The notes: a model not told the origin generated them from the sequence alone. A stretch of 62,058 nt of DNA from JBHIEE01 sp046760445 (GCA_046760445.1 JBHIEE010000002.1:1-62058), one strand, 5' to 3'; numbered from the stretch's first letter, positions 1 through 8,909 are shown. Made by a program: numbers and translations.

Positions 1-730
1 CTGTCCATTCACTCTCGCCTGAAAAAACATACTGATACAGCCAAATATTAAATTGTTCCCTTAAAAATTCCTTGGCATTTTTGTTTATAAAATAATCAAC
101 TTCACTTTGTTTTTCAAAAATCCTAAAAGCTCTTTCTAATATTTCCTCTGTTATTTTTACTCCGAGTTTTCTTAGTTCTCTTAAGATTTCATTAACTTTT
201 GTTTTCTTGCCCTTTTCAGTATATAAAACATTAAAAACCAGAGCCCCATCTTCTTTCCTTTCTCTAAATTCATAAATTATTTCTCTCTTTTCAAAAGCTT
301 TTTTATGCTCAAGAGCGGAAACATCAAAGAAGAATTTGAATCCATCTACTTCTACTTCGAGATTTTTGAATAATCTATCAGTTTTGACATAATAGAGCAT
401 GTGTGTTTTCCAAAATAAAATCACATCCTTATCGTCAGTATAGACCTTCTCATAAACATTCTGATGGACTGGAGTGTATCTAAAATAAATTGAACCACTT
501 TCAGAAAAGTAACGTTTGAAAAATGTATATAATTTATCAAATAGTTCCTCTTTAAAATCAGGAAAAGGCTCTAAAGCCTTTTCAATATCTTCTTTTAATT
601 TTGGAAAAACTCCTTTTTCATAATATCTCGATTTAATTTTCATTAAGTTGATATAGCCAGATTCCCCCTCTACTTTAGCTCCCACAAAGAAATCCCTTAA
701 TGCTTTATAGAATTTTTCTTCTTTAGTCAT
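1..730 (-). CDS. Site-specific DNA-methyltransferase, N-terminal part (cut by window edge)
   Basis: The reverse strand is open from an ATG at 730 to the window edge, about 243 codons, with no stop. It is rich in charged and aromatic residues and has no signal peptide. It reads like the N-terminal region of bacterial Mod-type adenine DNA methyltransferases of type III-like restriction-modification systems: an early GESGYINLMKIKSRYY stretch, then SIYFRYTPVHQNVYEKVYTD and YYVKTDRLFKNLEVE. The catalytic motifs (DPPY and FxGxG) would lie beyond the window, so activity cannot be judged. A GGGTG sits just upstream of the ATG as a possible ribosome site. The family call is recognition from memory of similar proteins; a restriction partner, if any, would lie to the left. 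Confidence 0.7.
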   Translation of the reverse strand, partial: MTKEEKFYKALRDFFVGAKVEGESGYINLMKIKSRYYEKGVFPKLKEDIEKALEPFPDFKEELFDKLYTFFKRYFSESGSIYFRYTPVHQNVYEKVYTDDKDVILFWKTHMLYYVKTDRLFKNLEVEVDGFKFFFDVSALEHKKAFEKREIIYEFRERKEDGALVFNVLYTEKGKKTKVNEILRELRKLGVKITEEILERAFRIFEKQSEVDYFINKNAKEFLREQFNIWLYQYVFSGESEWT

Positions 731-871
731 GTTTTTCACCCTTTTATAATTAAGCCCCGCATTTTATAAATTTTAAAATTCTATCTGATTTAATTCCTTT
801 TATCTTCAAAACTAACCTCTAATTTGCTTTTAATATAACTTTAAACCACTCTTTTTTCAAGGAGAAGCTAA

Positions 872-1057
872 ATGGGAATGCTTAAAAAAACTATAGAATT
901 CCGTCCAATTGTAGTGACCTCATCATGTTTAGTGCAAGACTATTTCTATAGCGATCAAGAGGATATCGCATTTTCTGGATTTGCAAGGAGCCGGAGGCAT
1001 CTGGGTGCGCAAAGCAAACCGCAAACATACTGGTATACGCTTTTTGAATTTGGTTAG
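872..1057 (+). CDS. Small hypothetical ORF, doubtful
   Basis: This is a 61-residue ORF starting ATG, preceded by AAGGAG about six bases upstream, which is the main argument for translation. The product has no recognisable domain, no signal peptide and a mixed composition. Its 3' half is more GC-rich than its surroundings, and its end overlaps the convergent beta-flap gene by 4 bases. It may be a real short gene or the remnant of a larger one. I would not assign a function. Confidence 0.25.
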   Translation: MGMLKKTIEFRPIVVTSSCLVQDYFYSDQEDIAFSGFARSRRHLGAQSKPQTYWYTLFEFG

Positions 1058-1407
1058 TATCCACCTTCTAAAAAAGTAGAAAGGTCAATTGTGGAATATC
1101 CAATGCTGAATACAGGCTTTACCGGTGGAACTTGTTGAACTGATTTAACATGCTTCACTTGTTTGACAGATTTTACTGGTTCAACCTGGGTGACAGAAGG
1201 ACAAGTCTGTGGAGTAAATCCAATCCGCATACCTTGTCTATCATACATTATTCCATTCTCAAACCACCCAAAATGGGTCCCATTAAAACCGTAAACATGC
1301 TCTCCATCTAGGTACGCAACCGGTTTTCCATTCCAAAGATAGATAGTACCATCATCGGTAATATATGCATGAGGTTTTCCAGCTTTATCATAGATCGTTA
1401 ATTCCAT
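1054..1407 (-). CDS. 4-fold beta flap domain protein
   Basis: The product is about 117 residues. The first 60 carry short repeated beta units, each built around aromatic/Gly turns (GTIYLWNGKPVAYLDGEHVYGF, here quoted only in outline: DGTIYLWNGKPV, then GEHVYGFNGTHFGW, then GIMYDRQGMRIGF). This matches the small '4-fold beta flap' proteins of bacteria, whose role is unknown. The C-terminal half has a low-complexity run of VKxV units (VKSVKQVKHVKSVQQV), probably a flexible linker. An ATG five codons upstream (1422) also exists, but AAGGGGG directly precedes the ATG at 1407, so I prefer the latter. No signal peptide is seen, suggesting a cytoplasmic or peripheral protein. No neighbour suggests a pathway. 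Confidence 0.7.
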   Translation of the reverse strand: MELTIYDKAGKPHAYITDDGTIYLWNGKPVAYLDGEHVYGFNGTHFGWFENGIMYDRQGMRIGFTPQTCPSVTQVEPVKSVKQVKHVKSVQQVPPVKPVFSIGYSTIDLSTFLEGGY

Positions 1408-1618
1408 TTTCCCCCTTTTCATAAGGCATATAACTCGTTCATATCCGAACCGAAGTTCGTATATTTTCCTATCTCAGGAATATGTACGAATAAAGGTCTT
1501 TCTTTCCTTAAAACTAACGCCTTATTTACCTTTAATATACCCTCCAAAATCACTTTTTTCAAACGAGATAGTTAACTCTTATTTACACTTTTAATTGAGG
1601 TTTCTTATTTCTTAATTA

Positions 1619-1891
1619 CTATTTAACAGCTTCTTTCAGTTTTTTCCCAGGTGAAAATTTCACCACTCTTTTGCTTGGAATATGAATTGTTTCGCCTGTG
1701 CGTGGATTTCTTCCTTTTCGTTCTTTTCTTCTCATTACTGAGAAGCTGCCAAATCCAACAAAAGTTACCTTTTGTCCTTTGCTTAAAGCATCTTCAATTG
1801 CTGAAAACAATGAATTTAGAGCCTTAGCTGCCTGTCTGGCTGTAATCCCTGAATCCTTTGCCATTTTCGTAATAACTTTTTCTTTATTCAT
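1619..1891 (-). CDS. hup: HU family DNA-binding protein
   Basis: A 90-residue nucleoid protein of the HU/IHF family, the usual length. The N-terminal helical dimerisation region (1-42) is followed by GFGSF at 46-50 and the beta-arm signature RKGRNPRTG at 58-66, which holds the minor-groove-contacting Pro in HU proteins. It binds and bends DNA without strong sequence specificity and shapes the nucleoid. The start is well supported by GGAGG seven bases upstream. The gene stands alone; its leader contains a CCAAATT-type repeat and a palindrome, so its promoter is probably farther upstream near 2.1 kb. Confidence 0.95.
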   Translation of the reverse strand: MNKEKVITKMAKDSGITARQAAKALNSLFSAIEDALSKGQKVTFVGFGSFSVMRRKERKGRNPRTGETIHIPSKRVVKFSPGKKLKEAVK

Positions 1892-1900
1892 TAAAACCTC

Positions 1901-2083
1901 CTACCTTAAAAAAATTCCAAATTCCAAAAACCAAATCTCAAATAAATTACAATTCTCAATTTCCAAATAGGTACATGGTTCTGAACATTTGTCCCGAGTA
2001 CTCGGGATGGAATTTATCAACATCTCTATATATATAGTCCTTTCTTGGGTAAATTTTATTGGGTTTTCTTCAAAAAAATTCAT
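1901..2083 (-). pseudogene. Truncated small gene with intact ribosome-binding site
   Basis: The 60-codon ORF has a strong GGAGG five bases before its ATG. The first ~28 residues look like ordinary protein (MNFFEENPIKFTQERTIYIE). After IPS the reading frame runs through the 16-bp palindrome at 1992-2007 and then through the CCAAATT-type repeat at about 1907-1970. The tail is therefore repeat-encoded, and the original gene was probably cut by arrival of these repeats. The direction matches the HU gene just downstream, so it could be a short leader cistron of that transcript. I do not recognise a family. Confidence 0.4.
1907..2007. repeat. CCAAATT-type repeat plus 16-bp palindrome
   Basis: The stretch has repeated words such as AAATTCCAAATTCCAAA and ACAATTCTCAATTTCC. 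It ends with TCCCGAGTACTCGGGA at 1992-2007, a perfect 16-bp palindrome. Similar words and a related palindrome recur elsewhere in the window (12.8-13.0 kb, 24.6-24.9 kb, 60.5 kb). Confidence 0.7.
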
Positions 2084-2154
2084 TTTTCCTCCATTAATTT
2101 AGTCTTTTGAAAAGGCGAAATTCTGAAAAATTTTTTTAATTTTTCAAATTTTTC

Positions 2155-2182
2155 TTGACAAAATCGAAAAATCACTTATAAT
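2155..2182 (+). promoter_or_regulatory. Sigma-70-type promoter of the efflux operon
   Basis: TTGACA at 2155-2160 and TATAAT at 2177-2182 are both perfect consensus hexamers, separated by 16 bp. The predicted start of transcription falls inside the palindromes immediately downstream, as expected for a strong promoter kept off by a repressor. Confidence 0.85.
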
Positions 2183-2219
2183 TAAACTTTCAGTTTAAAA
2201 ATTGAACTATGAGTTCAAT
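2182..2219. promoter_or_regulatory. Two tandem TetR-type operators
   Basis: There are two perfect inverted repeats: TTAAACT-TTC-AGTTTAA (2182-2198) and ATTGAACT-ATG-AGTTCAAT (2201-2219). Both fit TTRAACT-N3-AGTTYAA, and their centres are 20 bp apart, close to two helical turns. They begin at the last base of the -10 box and end 20 bp before the tetR start codon. They are the obvious binding sites for the TetR protein encoded next. Confidence 0.8.
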
Positions 2220-2239
2220 TATAGAAGGGAAGCCTGATA

Positions 2240-2872
2240 ATGAAAAAGGGTACAAGAAAAGAAAGGGAAACAGAAGAAAGAAAAAAATACATTATTGAGG
2301 CTGCCCGAGAAATGTTTGCCCGAAAAGGTTTCGCCTCCACTACTATGGATGAAATAGCTGAAAAAACAGAATTCTCTAAAGTAACCATTTATCATTATTT
2401 TAAAAGTAAAAAAGAGCTATTAAGTCAAATAATTTTTAATGCTTACAATGATCTGTTAATAATTACTCAAAAAATTCTCCACGAAAAAAGGGAGATACCT
2501 GAGAAAATAAAAGATTTGATTCATCTTCACCTTCAATTTGTCCAAAATAACAAAAATATCTTTAAAATTTTTATGGCTGAAAGAGGTCATGTCCATATAG
2601 ATATGAAAAAGAATTTCAAGCGTTCTATCCTTAACAGCCGTGCTAAAATGTTTAATCTATTAACTCAAATTTTTGACCAAGGAATAAAAGTCAAGCAATT
2701 CAAGAATTTCAATCCCGAAGATATGGCTCTAACTTTGTTAGGCCTACTCCATTCTTTTTCTTTTGAATGGATATTAGGGGAGAAGAAGGAACCATTAGAT
2801 GAAAAAGCAGAGATCATATATCAGATATTTCTAACAGGAATCCAAAAAGAGGAAACAGAAATTGGAAATTAG
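2240..2872 (+). CDS. TetR family transcriptional repressor of the efflux operon
   Basis: A 210-residue one-component repressor. The N-terminal helix-turn-helix (about residues 15-61) has the classic TetR pattern AAREMFARKGFASTTMDEIA followed by SKVTIYHYFKSKKELL. The C-terminal ligand-binding domain is all-helical, and its ligand cannot be predicted. The gene heads tolC-hlyD-RND on the same strand, directly behind two perfect palindromic operators, so it very likely represses its own operon and is relieved by a pump substrate. The last few residues (ETEIGN) and the stop are encoded by the left arm of the repeat at 2852-2951, so the C-terminus may have been reshaped by repeat insertion. Confidence 0.93.
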   Translation: MKKGTRKERETEERKKYIIEAAREMFARKGFASTTMDEIAEKTEFSKVTIYHYFKSKKELLSQIIFNAYNDLLIITQKILHEKREIPEKIKDLIHLHLQFVQNNKNIFKIFMAERGHVHIDMKKNFKRSILNSRAKMFNLLTQIFDQGIKVKQFKNFNPEDMALTLLGLLHSFSFEWILGEKKEPLDEKAEIIYQIFLTGIQKEETEIGN

Positions 2873-2951
2873 AAAATGGAAATTGGGGAGTGGAAATGGT
2901 TTTTTCTTCTTGCTTATTTTCAGGATTTTCCAATTTCAAATTTCCAGTTTC
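2852..2951. repeat. Hairpin-forming CCAAATT-type inverted repeat
   Basis: GAAACAGAAATTGGAAATT on the left pairs, with a few mismatches, with the reverse complement of AAATTTCCAGTTTC on the right. The arms enclose a loop of roughly 50 bases. The repeat starts inside the end of tetR and stops about 20 bases before tolC. In the transcript it would form a long imperfect hairpin between the two cistrons. Confidence 0.6.
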
Positions 2952-2973
2952 ATTATTCTCCCAGGAGGAAAAT

Positions 2974-4317
2974 ATGAGCTTTATTAGAAAAATAGTCCTT
3001 TTATTAGCAATTTTTTCTTTGTTATCAAGCACTTCAGTGGCTCAGGAAAAGTTAAACTTAACCTTAGAGCAAAGTATTGACTTAGCTTTAAAACAGAATC
3101 CTTATTACTTAGCTTCTCGAGAAAGAGTCGAGGCAGCGAAAGCTGAGTTAACTGAAGCTCGCTCCGGGTTCTTTCCGAAATTGGAATTAAGAGGTGCCCA
3201 TACAGTCAAAGAAAAGCTTTTTGAGCTGGAAATGCCTTCTTTTATTCCAGGGCAGCCGCCCCAAAAAGTAGCAATAGATTTTACCAAAGATTACCAGTTT
3301 TCCTTAAACTTTACTCAACCTCTTTTTACCAGTGGAAAATTACTTTTCGCCTATAAGCAAGCTAAATATAATCTACAGTTGAATCAAGAGGTTAGAAGAC
3401 AGAGAGAACAGGAAACAATTTTTGAAGTAAAAAGAACTTTTTATGCCTCTCTTTTGGCACAAGAATTTATCAAGGTCTCACAAGAAGCAGTCACCTTAGC
3501 AGAAAAGCATCTTAACAATGTTAGGAATTTATATGAAGTCGGGATGGCTTCTAAATTTGATTTATTAAGAGCAGAAGTCCAATTAGCTAATTTAAAACCT
3601 CAGTTAATTAAAGCCAAAAATAATCTTAAATCAGCTGAATTAGGTTTCAAAATACTTTTGGGCCTTGAATTAACTCAAACAATAGAGCTTGAAGGGAAAC
3701 TAATATACAAGCCTTTTGAACCTGATTTGGAAGAGTGCCTTAAAATTGCTCTAAGAAATAGACCTGAATTGGTTCAAATGGAATATCAAGAGAAAATAGG
3801 AGAACAGATGCTAAAATTAGCGAAGGTCTATAATCTTCCCAGTGTGGCTTTAACCGGTAATTATAATGTTTGGGGGGATGAACTTTCCTTTAATAGAGAA
3901 AAATGGCAAGATTATTACACCATCAATCTTGTCCTTACTATCCCGCTTTTCAGCGGTTTTCTTACTTCAGCCAAAATTGGCCAGTCAAAGGCAATGCTGA
4001 ATGAAATTCAGTGGGGAAGAAAAGGATTGATCGAAAGAATCAAATTAGAAGTTCAACAGGCAATTCTAAATATTAAAGAAGCGAAAGAAACCTTAGAATC
4101 TCAAGAAAAAAATGTGGAACAAGCTCAGGAAAGTGTGCGAATTGCTGAATTGAATTATTCTGAAGGGCTGGCCACCAGTTTGGATGTCAGCGCTGCTCAA
4201 GTAGCTCTGACTCAAGCAAAGACAAATTATTCTCAAGCATTATTTGATTATGCCGTTGCTTTAGCTCAATTAGAGAAAGCAATTGGAACACGAATTCAGA
4301 TGGCAGATATCAGATAG
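2974..4317 (+). CDS. TolC family outer-membrane efflux protein
   Basis: A 447-residue outer-membrane exit duct for the pump encoded downstream. Residues 1-23 are a signal peptide ending near SVAQ. The mature protein has two repeated outer-membrane-efflux domains rich in long amphipathic helices, with the typical repeated LxxAxxxAL and NVxxLYEVGMASKFDLLRAE patterns. A second repeat ends with ELNYSEGLATSLDVSAAQ. A longer reading frame starts at 2890, but AGGAGG sits five bases before the ATG at 2974 and the signal peptide begins there, so the shorter start is chosen. It is the second gene of the operon. The last residues (MADIR) lie in a short run of GCAGAT-like direct repeats. Confidence 0.92.
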   Translation: MSFIRKIVLLLAIFSLLSSTSVAQEKLNLTLEQSIDLALKQNPYYLASRERVEAAKAELTEARSGFFPKLELRGAHTVKEKLFELEMPSFIPGQPPQKVAIDFTKDYQFSLNFTQPLFTSGKLLFAYKQAKYNLQLNQEVRRQREQETIFEVKRTFYASLLAQEFIKVSQEAVTLAEKHLNNVRNLYEVGMASKFDLLRAEVQLANLKPQLIKAKNNLKSAELGFKILLGLELTQTIELEGKLIYKPFEPDLEECLKIALRNRPELVQMEYQEKIGEQMLKLAKVYNLPSVALTGNYNVWGDELSFNREKWQDYYTINLVLTIPLFSGFLTSAKIGQSKAMLNEIQWGRKGLIERIKLEVQQAILNIKEAKETLESQEKNVEQAQESVRIAELNYSEGLATSLDVSAAQVALTQAKTNYSQALFDYAVALAQLEKAIGTRIQMADIR

Positions 4318-4480
4318 CAGATGCCAGTAGATACTTGTTTCTTATCAGATGGCAGATGAAATTAGAAATTGGAAAATGTGTAGCTAAAACTTGACGACTG
4401 GTTGCTATTTTGGACATTAGAATTTTGAATTTAGAGTTTGTTTGGGATTTGGAAATTGAAATTTGGGATTTTTAAAGATG
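4318..4480. repeat. Intercistronic repeat region
   Basis: This gap holds CAGATGGCAGAT-like short direct repeats at its left end and CCAAATT-type words on the right (GAAATTAGAAATTGG, GGATTTGGAAATTGAAATTTGG). No gene is apparent. It separates tolC from hlyD, so the operon has repeat-derived spacers on both sides of tolC. Confidence 0.55.
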
Positions 4481-4489
4481 GAGGATAAA

Positions 4490-5584
4490 GTGAATAAATT
4501 AATCAAAATTATTTTTATCAATTTCTTGGTGATAGTTTTGTTCCTCTTTCCTTCTTGCCGAAGACAAGAAGAAGCCGAAGATATACAGACTAGTATGACT
4601 CCAGTGGGAGTAATTGAAGTTAATTTGACAGAAATATCAAAAAAACTCACTTATACTGGAACCTTAGAAGCCTGGAAAAAAATTGATATCATTCCTGATA
4701 TTGCAGGAAAAATAGCTCATATTTATGTTCAAGAAGGAGAGTCTGTCAAAAAAGGCCAACTGTTAGCTGAATTAGATACAAGATCAATTAGACTTCAATT
4801 AGAACAAGCTGAGGCAGCTTTAGCTGTAACCAAGGCAAATTACCTTGATGCTAAAAGAAATAAAGAAAGAATGGATAAACTATATCAACAAAAAGCAGTT
4901 TCTGAGCAGCAATATGAAAAGATCAAGTTAGCTTATGACGCAGCCAGAGCTCAACTCCTACAGGCTCAAGCTGCGGTAAATTTAGCCAAATATAATCTCG
5001 ATATTTCCATTATGAAGGCTCCTTTTTCAGGAGTAATAGCTTCCAAGAATGCCGAAGTAGGAGATGTGATTAATCCTTTAATGGGTAGCTTCTCTCCAAC
5101 AAGCGGTGTTCTAACTTTGATGGATTTCTCGAAAATAAAAATAAATCTTAATGTTCCCCAGAGTGAGATTAACCAAATTAAAATTGGTCAGGAAGCCATT
5201 TTAAGGATAAATACTCTTCCAGGAAAAAAGTTTGAGGGAAGAGTGAATATCGTTAATTTAGCTGCTGATCCAGTGAGTAAGACTTTCCAAGTCCAGGTAA
5301 CTTTTGACAATCCTCACCTTCTATTGAAACCAGGAACTTTTGGGGAAGTTTCCATTTTAACTGAAATCCGTTCTCAAACAATTGTTCTTCCTGATAAAGC
5401 TATTATTGATGATAAATATGTCTTTGTTGTCGAAAATGGAAAAGCAGTTAAAAAGGAAGTAACAATAGGTATTAGAACAGGTCAGCAGGTAGAAATAAGC
5501 GGAGGAATTGAGCCAGGGGACTTGGTCATTGTTGAAGGAAATTATGGATTAGAAGATAAAACTACGATTAGGATTAAGGACTGA
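4490..5584 (+). CDS. RND efflux periplasmic adaptor (HlyD/MFP family lipoprotein)
   Basis: A 364-residue adaptor that links the inner-membrane RND pump to TolC. A GTG start at 4490 is preferred: GGAGG lies five bases upstream, whereas the upstream ATG/TTG codons have no ribosome site. The N-terminus is a lipoprotein signal with a lipobox ending at Cys23 (LFLFPSC). A lipoyl-like half-motif (GKIAHIYVQEGESVKKGQLL) precedes a coiled-coil hairpin of about 90 residues rich in Ala, Gln and Glu. The second lipoyl half (SIMKAPFSGVIASKNAEVGD) follows, then beta-barrel and membrane-proximal domains. It is the third gene of the operon and matches the RND permease that follows. Confidence 0.92.
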   Translation: MNKLIKIIFINFLVIVLFLFPSCRRQEEAEDIQTSMTPVGVIEVNLTEISKKLTYTGTLEAWKKIDIIPDIAGKIAHIYVQEGESVKKGQLLAELDTRSIRLQLEQAEAALAVTKANYLDAKRNKERMDKLYQQKAVSEQQYEKIKLAYDAARAQLLQAQAAVNLAKYNLDISIMKAPFSGVIASKNAEVGDVINPLMGSFSPTSGVLTLMDFSKIKINLNVPQSEINQIKIGQEAILRINTLPGKKFEGRVNIVNLAADPVSKTFQVQVTFDNPHLLLKPGTFGEVSILTEIRSQTIVLPDKAIIDDKYVFVVENGKAVKKEVTIGIRTGQQVEISGGIEPGDLVIVEGNYGLEDKTTIRIKD

Positions 5585-5673
5585 GAATTGAGAACTAAGA
5601 AAATTCTGAACTACTGTCTTAAACGCTGAGAACCGATCTCAATTCTAATTTTTTGACTGAATGGAGGAAAAAA

Positions 5674-8600
5674 ATGCGTTTACCAGAATTTTCAGTCAAC
5701 AGGAAAGTAACCACTATTATGATTGCCTGTATTCTGGTCGTCATTGGATTTATCAGCCTTTCTCGATTAGGACTTGATTTTTTTCCAGATATTGAATTTC
5801 CCACAGTGTCAGTTGTTACTATTTACAGTGGGGTTTCTTCTGAAGATATTGAAGCCACTATCACCAAACCCATTGAGTCAATTGTTAGTTCAGTTAATCG
5901 GGTAAAAAAAGTGAATTCTATTTCCCAAGAAGGAGTATCAGTGGTAATGATCGAATTTGAATGGGGAACAAACCTGGATTTTGCTGCGCAGGATGTGCGA
6001 GATCAAATTGGTCTTTACCAAAATTATCTTCCAGATGATGCCAGTGACCCATTAGTGGTGAAATTTAGTTTCTCTCAGTTTCCAATAATTTTCTATGGTA
6101 TTACTTCCAACCGAAGTGTGATTGAACTGAGAGATATAATTGAGGATAATGTAGCGGACAGACTGGAAAGGTTAGATGGAGTGGCCTCAGCGCAGGTGTT
6201 TTCCCCTGAAATAAGAGAAATATTAGTCGATGTGGATAAATCAAGTCTTGAATCAAGAAATCTTACCCTTGACCAAATTATTCAGGCTCTTCAGATTGAA
6301 AACATAAATCTTCCCGCTGGGCATCTCATTCGTTCTCATTCCGACTATTTAGTGCGGACAGTTGGCGAGTTTCAAAGTATTGAAGATATTAAAAATTTGA
6401 TTGTTGGCACTACACAAGAAGGGAAGCCTATTTATTTAAAAGAGGCAGCTGAAGTAAAAGATACTATCAAGGAAACAAGATTCACTAATCGAATCCAGCA
6501 GAAAAAAGGCGTATTTTTAATGGTCAATAAGCGCTCTGGAACAAATACAGTAACCACTGTGAAAGCAGTAAAAAAAGAGATTGAAAAAATAAAAAAATTG
6601 ATTCCCCCGGATATTAAATTCTATCCTGCCATGGATCAGGCAGAGATGATTCAACAAGTGACCAACAGGACAGCTAATAATGCTCTCGTTGGTGGTTTAT
6701 TAGCCATCTTTTTTATCTTTTTATTTTTAAGAAATTGGCGACCAACTATCACTATTGCTTTAGCTATCCCACTCTCAATAATAACTACCTTTATAACTTT
6801 TTATGCTGCTGGATACACGCTCAATCTCTTAACCTTAGGTGGACTGGCTCTGGGAATAGGAATGTTAGTTGATAATGCTGTTGTTGTTATAGAAAATATT
6901 TTCCGTCACCTAGAGGAAGGAAAAGATAGAGACTCAGCAGCAAAAATTGGCGCTTCAGAAGTGGGAATGGCTATTACTGCCTCTACGCTAACCACAATTG
7001 CTGTTTTCTTCCCAATGGTTTTTGCTTCTGGAATAACAGGAAAATTAGTGCGCGGATTAGCTCTTTCTGTATCTTTCGCCCTTCTTGCCTCACTTTTTGT
7101 CGCCTTAACTATTGTGCCTTTATTTGCCTCACTTTTATTTAAAGTAAAAACTTCAAAAGAAGAATATGAAAAGAGTTTTGGAGAGAAACAATTTTTCAGA
7201 TTAAAAAATTGGTATCAAAAACTCTTAACAAAAGCTCTCCAGCTTCGGGGAAGAGTATTACTCATTGCCTTTTCTCTTTTTATTATCTCTCTGCTTTTAG
7301 TTCCTTTAATTGGAACAGAGTTTATGCCTACTATGGACCGGGGAATGATTATTTTAGATTTAAAAATGCCAGTGGGAACTCCATTGGAGGAAACATCCCG
7401 GATAGCTTCCCTCATTGAGGAAGTGTTTTTAAAAGAAAAAAGCGTTGATGTGCTCAGTTCTTCTATTGGAACTCCAGCTGAAGAAAATCCAATGGATTTA
7501 GCTGGGGGGTTTTCAGCTGCTGGTCCTCACGAGGGCTTTATCTGGGCTGGGTTAAAGAGAAAATCTTCGAGGAAACTTTCAGCCAATCAAATCTTAGAGA
7601 AAATTCGTAAACAGTTACCCCGAATTAAAGGCGCAAAATTTGAAGCAATTGATATGGGTCAGATGATGTTTGGCGGCAGCCGTACACCAATTGATTTGAA
7701 AATTTATGGGAAAGATTTAGAATTAATGAAGAGGATTGCTGAAAATATAATTAACCGAATAAAAGATATCGAAGGTTTGAGGGATTTAACTCACTCCTTA
7801 GCTGAAGGAACGCCGGAATATCAGATTAAAATTAACCGAGAACATGCTTCTCGCTTAGGTTTACTGGTCGGACAAATAGCCAATACTATTAAAGTAGCGA
7901 CCCTGGGTAAAGTAGCTACCCGTTATCGGGTAGGGGGAGAAGAAATTGATGTCAGAGTGAGACTTCAAGAAAAAGACAGAAAAAGTGTAGAGGATCTGGA
8001 AAAGATAAAAATCAATACTCCTCTCGGTAAACCAATCTATCTCAGCCAATTGGCAACCATCACTCCAAGCCAAGGCCCAGTTCAAATTACCCGTGAAAAC
8101 CAGGCCCGGAAAATTTCAATTACCGCTAACATTGCTCAGCGAGATTTAGGAAGTATTGTTCAGGAGATAAAGAAAAGAATAGATGGATTAAAGAGTAAAC
8201 TCCCTTCTGGTTATTTCCTTGAGTTTGGTGGACAGTATGAGGAAATGCAAAATGCATTCATTATAATGGCTCAAGCATTTGCTCTGGCAGTATTATTAGT
8301 TTATATGGTTATGGCCTCCCAATTTGAATCTTTCAGTCATCCCTTTGTCATTATGTTCACTATTCCTTTAAGTTTTATCGGGGTAGTTTTAGCTCTTCTT
8401 ATTACTGGTAAAACACTCAATCTTCCTGTCCTAATTGGTTTTGTTATACTAGCTGGTATTGCAGTTAATAATGGTATTGTTTTAATAGATTACATTAATC
8501 AACTTCGCCGCCGAGGAATAGAAGACCAGCAGGCAGTTATTCAGGCTTCAAGTGTAAGATTAAGACCAGTGTTAATTACTGCTTTTACCACTATGTTGGG

Positions 8601-8769
8601 AATGTTACCAATGGCTCTCAGCACTTCAGAAGGAGCCGAAATGCGAGCTCCCATGGCAGTTACCGTTATCGGTGGATTGTTTGCCACTACTTTTCTTACC
8701 TTGTTTGTTATTCCAGTCATTTATAGTTTAATAAATAAAATTTCTTTTAAAGTTGAAAAGAAAAAATAA
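5674..8769 (+). CDS. RND multidrug efflux permease (AcrB/HAE1-like)
   Basis: A 1031-residue inner-membrane proton-driven pump, the normal size. TM1 is near residue 15, then the first large periplasmic loop (porter domains), TM2-6, the second periplasmic loop and TM8-12 near the C-terminus. The TM4 motif reads GIGMLVDNAVVVIENI: it has one Asp followed by Asn where AcrB has Asp-Asp, as in many HAE-type transporters outside enterobacteria. GGAGG seven bases before ATG 5674 decides the start over an in-frame upstream codon. It is the last gene of the tetR-tolC-hlyD-RND operon. Substrates are unknown; the TetR ligand is a likely hint. Confidence 0.95.
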   Translation: MRLPEFSVNRKVTTIMIACILVVIGFISLSRLGLDFFPDIEFPTVSVVTIYSGVSSEDIEATITKPIESIVSSVNRVKKVNSISQEGVSVVMIEFEWGTNLDFAAQDVRDQIGLYQNYLPDDASDPLVVKFSFSQFPIIFYGITSNRSVIELRDIIEDNVADRLERLDGVASAQVFSPEIREILVDVDKSSLESRNLTLDQIIQALQIENINLPAGHLIRSHSDYLVRTVGEFQSIEDIKNLIVGTTQEGKPIYLKEAAEVKDTIKETRFTNRIQQKKGVFLMVNKRSGTNTVTTVKAVKKEIEKIKKLIPPDIKFYPAMDQAEMIQQVTNRTANNALVGGLLAIFFIFLFLRNWRPTITIALAIPLSIITTFITFYAAGYTLNLLTLGGLALGIGMLVDNAVVVIENIFRHLEEGKDRDSAAKIGASEVGMAITASTLTTIAVFFPMVFASGITGKLVRGLALSVSFALLASLFVALTIVPLFASLLFKVKTSKEEYEKSFGEKQFFRLKNWYQKLLTKALQLRGRVLLIAFSLFIISLLLVPLIGTEFMPTMDRGMIILDLKMPVGTPLEETSRIASLIEEVFLKEKSVDVLSSSIGTPAEENPMDLAGGFSAAGPHEGFIWAGLKRKSSRKLSANQILEKIRKQLPRIKGAKFEAIDMGQMMFGGSRTPIDLKIYGKDLELMKRIAENIINRIKDIEGLRDLTHSLAEGTPEYQIKINREHASRLGLLVGQIANTIKVATLGKVATRYRVGGEEIDVRVRLQEKDRKSVEDLEKIKINTPLGKPIYLSQLATITPSQGPVQITRENQARKISITANIAQRDLGSIVQEIKKRIDGLKSKLPSGYFLEFGGQYEEMQNAFIIMAQAFALAVLLVYMVMASQFESFSHPFVIMFTIPLSFIGVVLALLITGKTLNLPVLIGFVILAGIAVNNGIVLIDYINQLRRRGIEDQQAVIQASSVRLRPVLITAFTTMLGMLPMALSTSEGAEMRAPMAVTVIGGLFATTFLTLFVIPVIYSLINKISFKVEKKK

Positions 8770-8823
8770 ATCTTCAAAACTTGTCTCTTCTTTTCTGCTT
8801 TCGTATAATATATTTATGAAAAA

Positions 8824-8909
8824 GCCGAAGTGGCGGAATTGGTAGACGCGCTAGATTCAGGATCTAGTTCCCGATTTCGGGAGTAGGGGTTCGACTCCCC
8901 TCTTCGGCA
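8824..8909 (+). tRNA. tRNA-Leu (anticodon CAG)
   Basis: An 86-nt class II tRNA. The acceptor GCCGAAG pairs with CTTCGGC, the anticodon stem is CTAGA/TCTAG with loop TTCAGGA (CAG), there is a long variable arm (CCCGATTTCGGG), and the T-loop is GTTCGAC-like. CCA is not encoded. Its 3' end is copied at 10472-10490, suggesting use as an integration site. Confidence 0.95.

Noticed and set aside
4463..4489. Upstream starts for the HlyD-like gene
   Set aside because: These give a non-signal N-terminus and lack a ribosome site, while GGAGG and the lipoprotein signal both point to the GTG at 4490.
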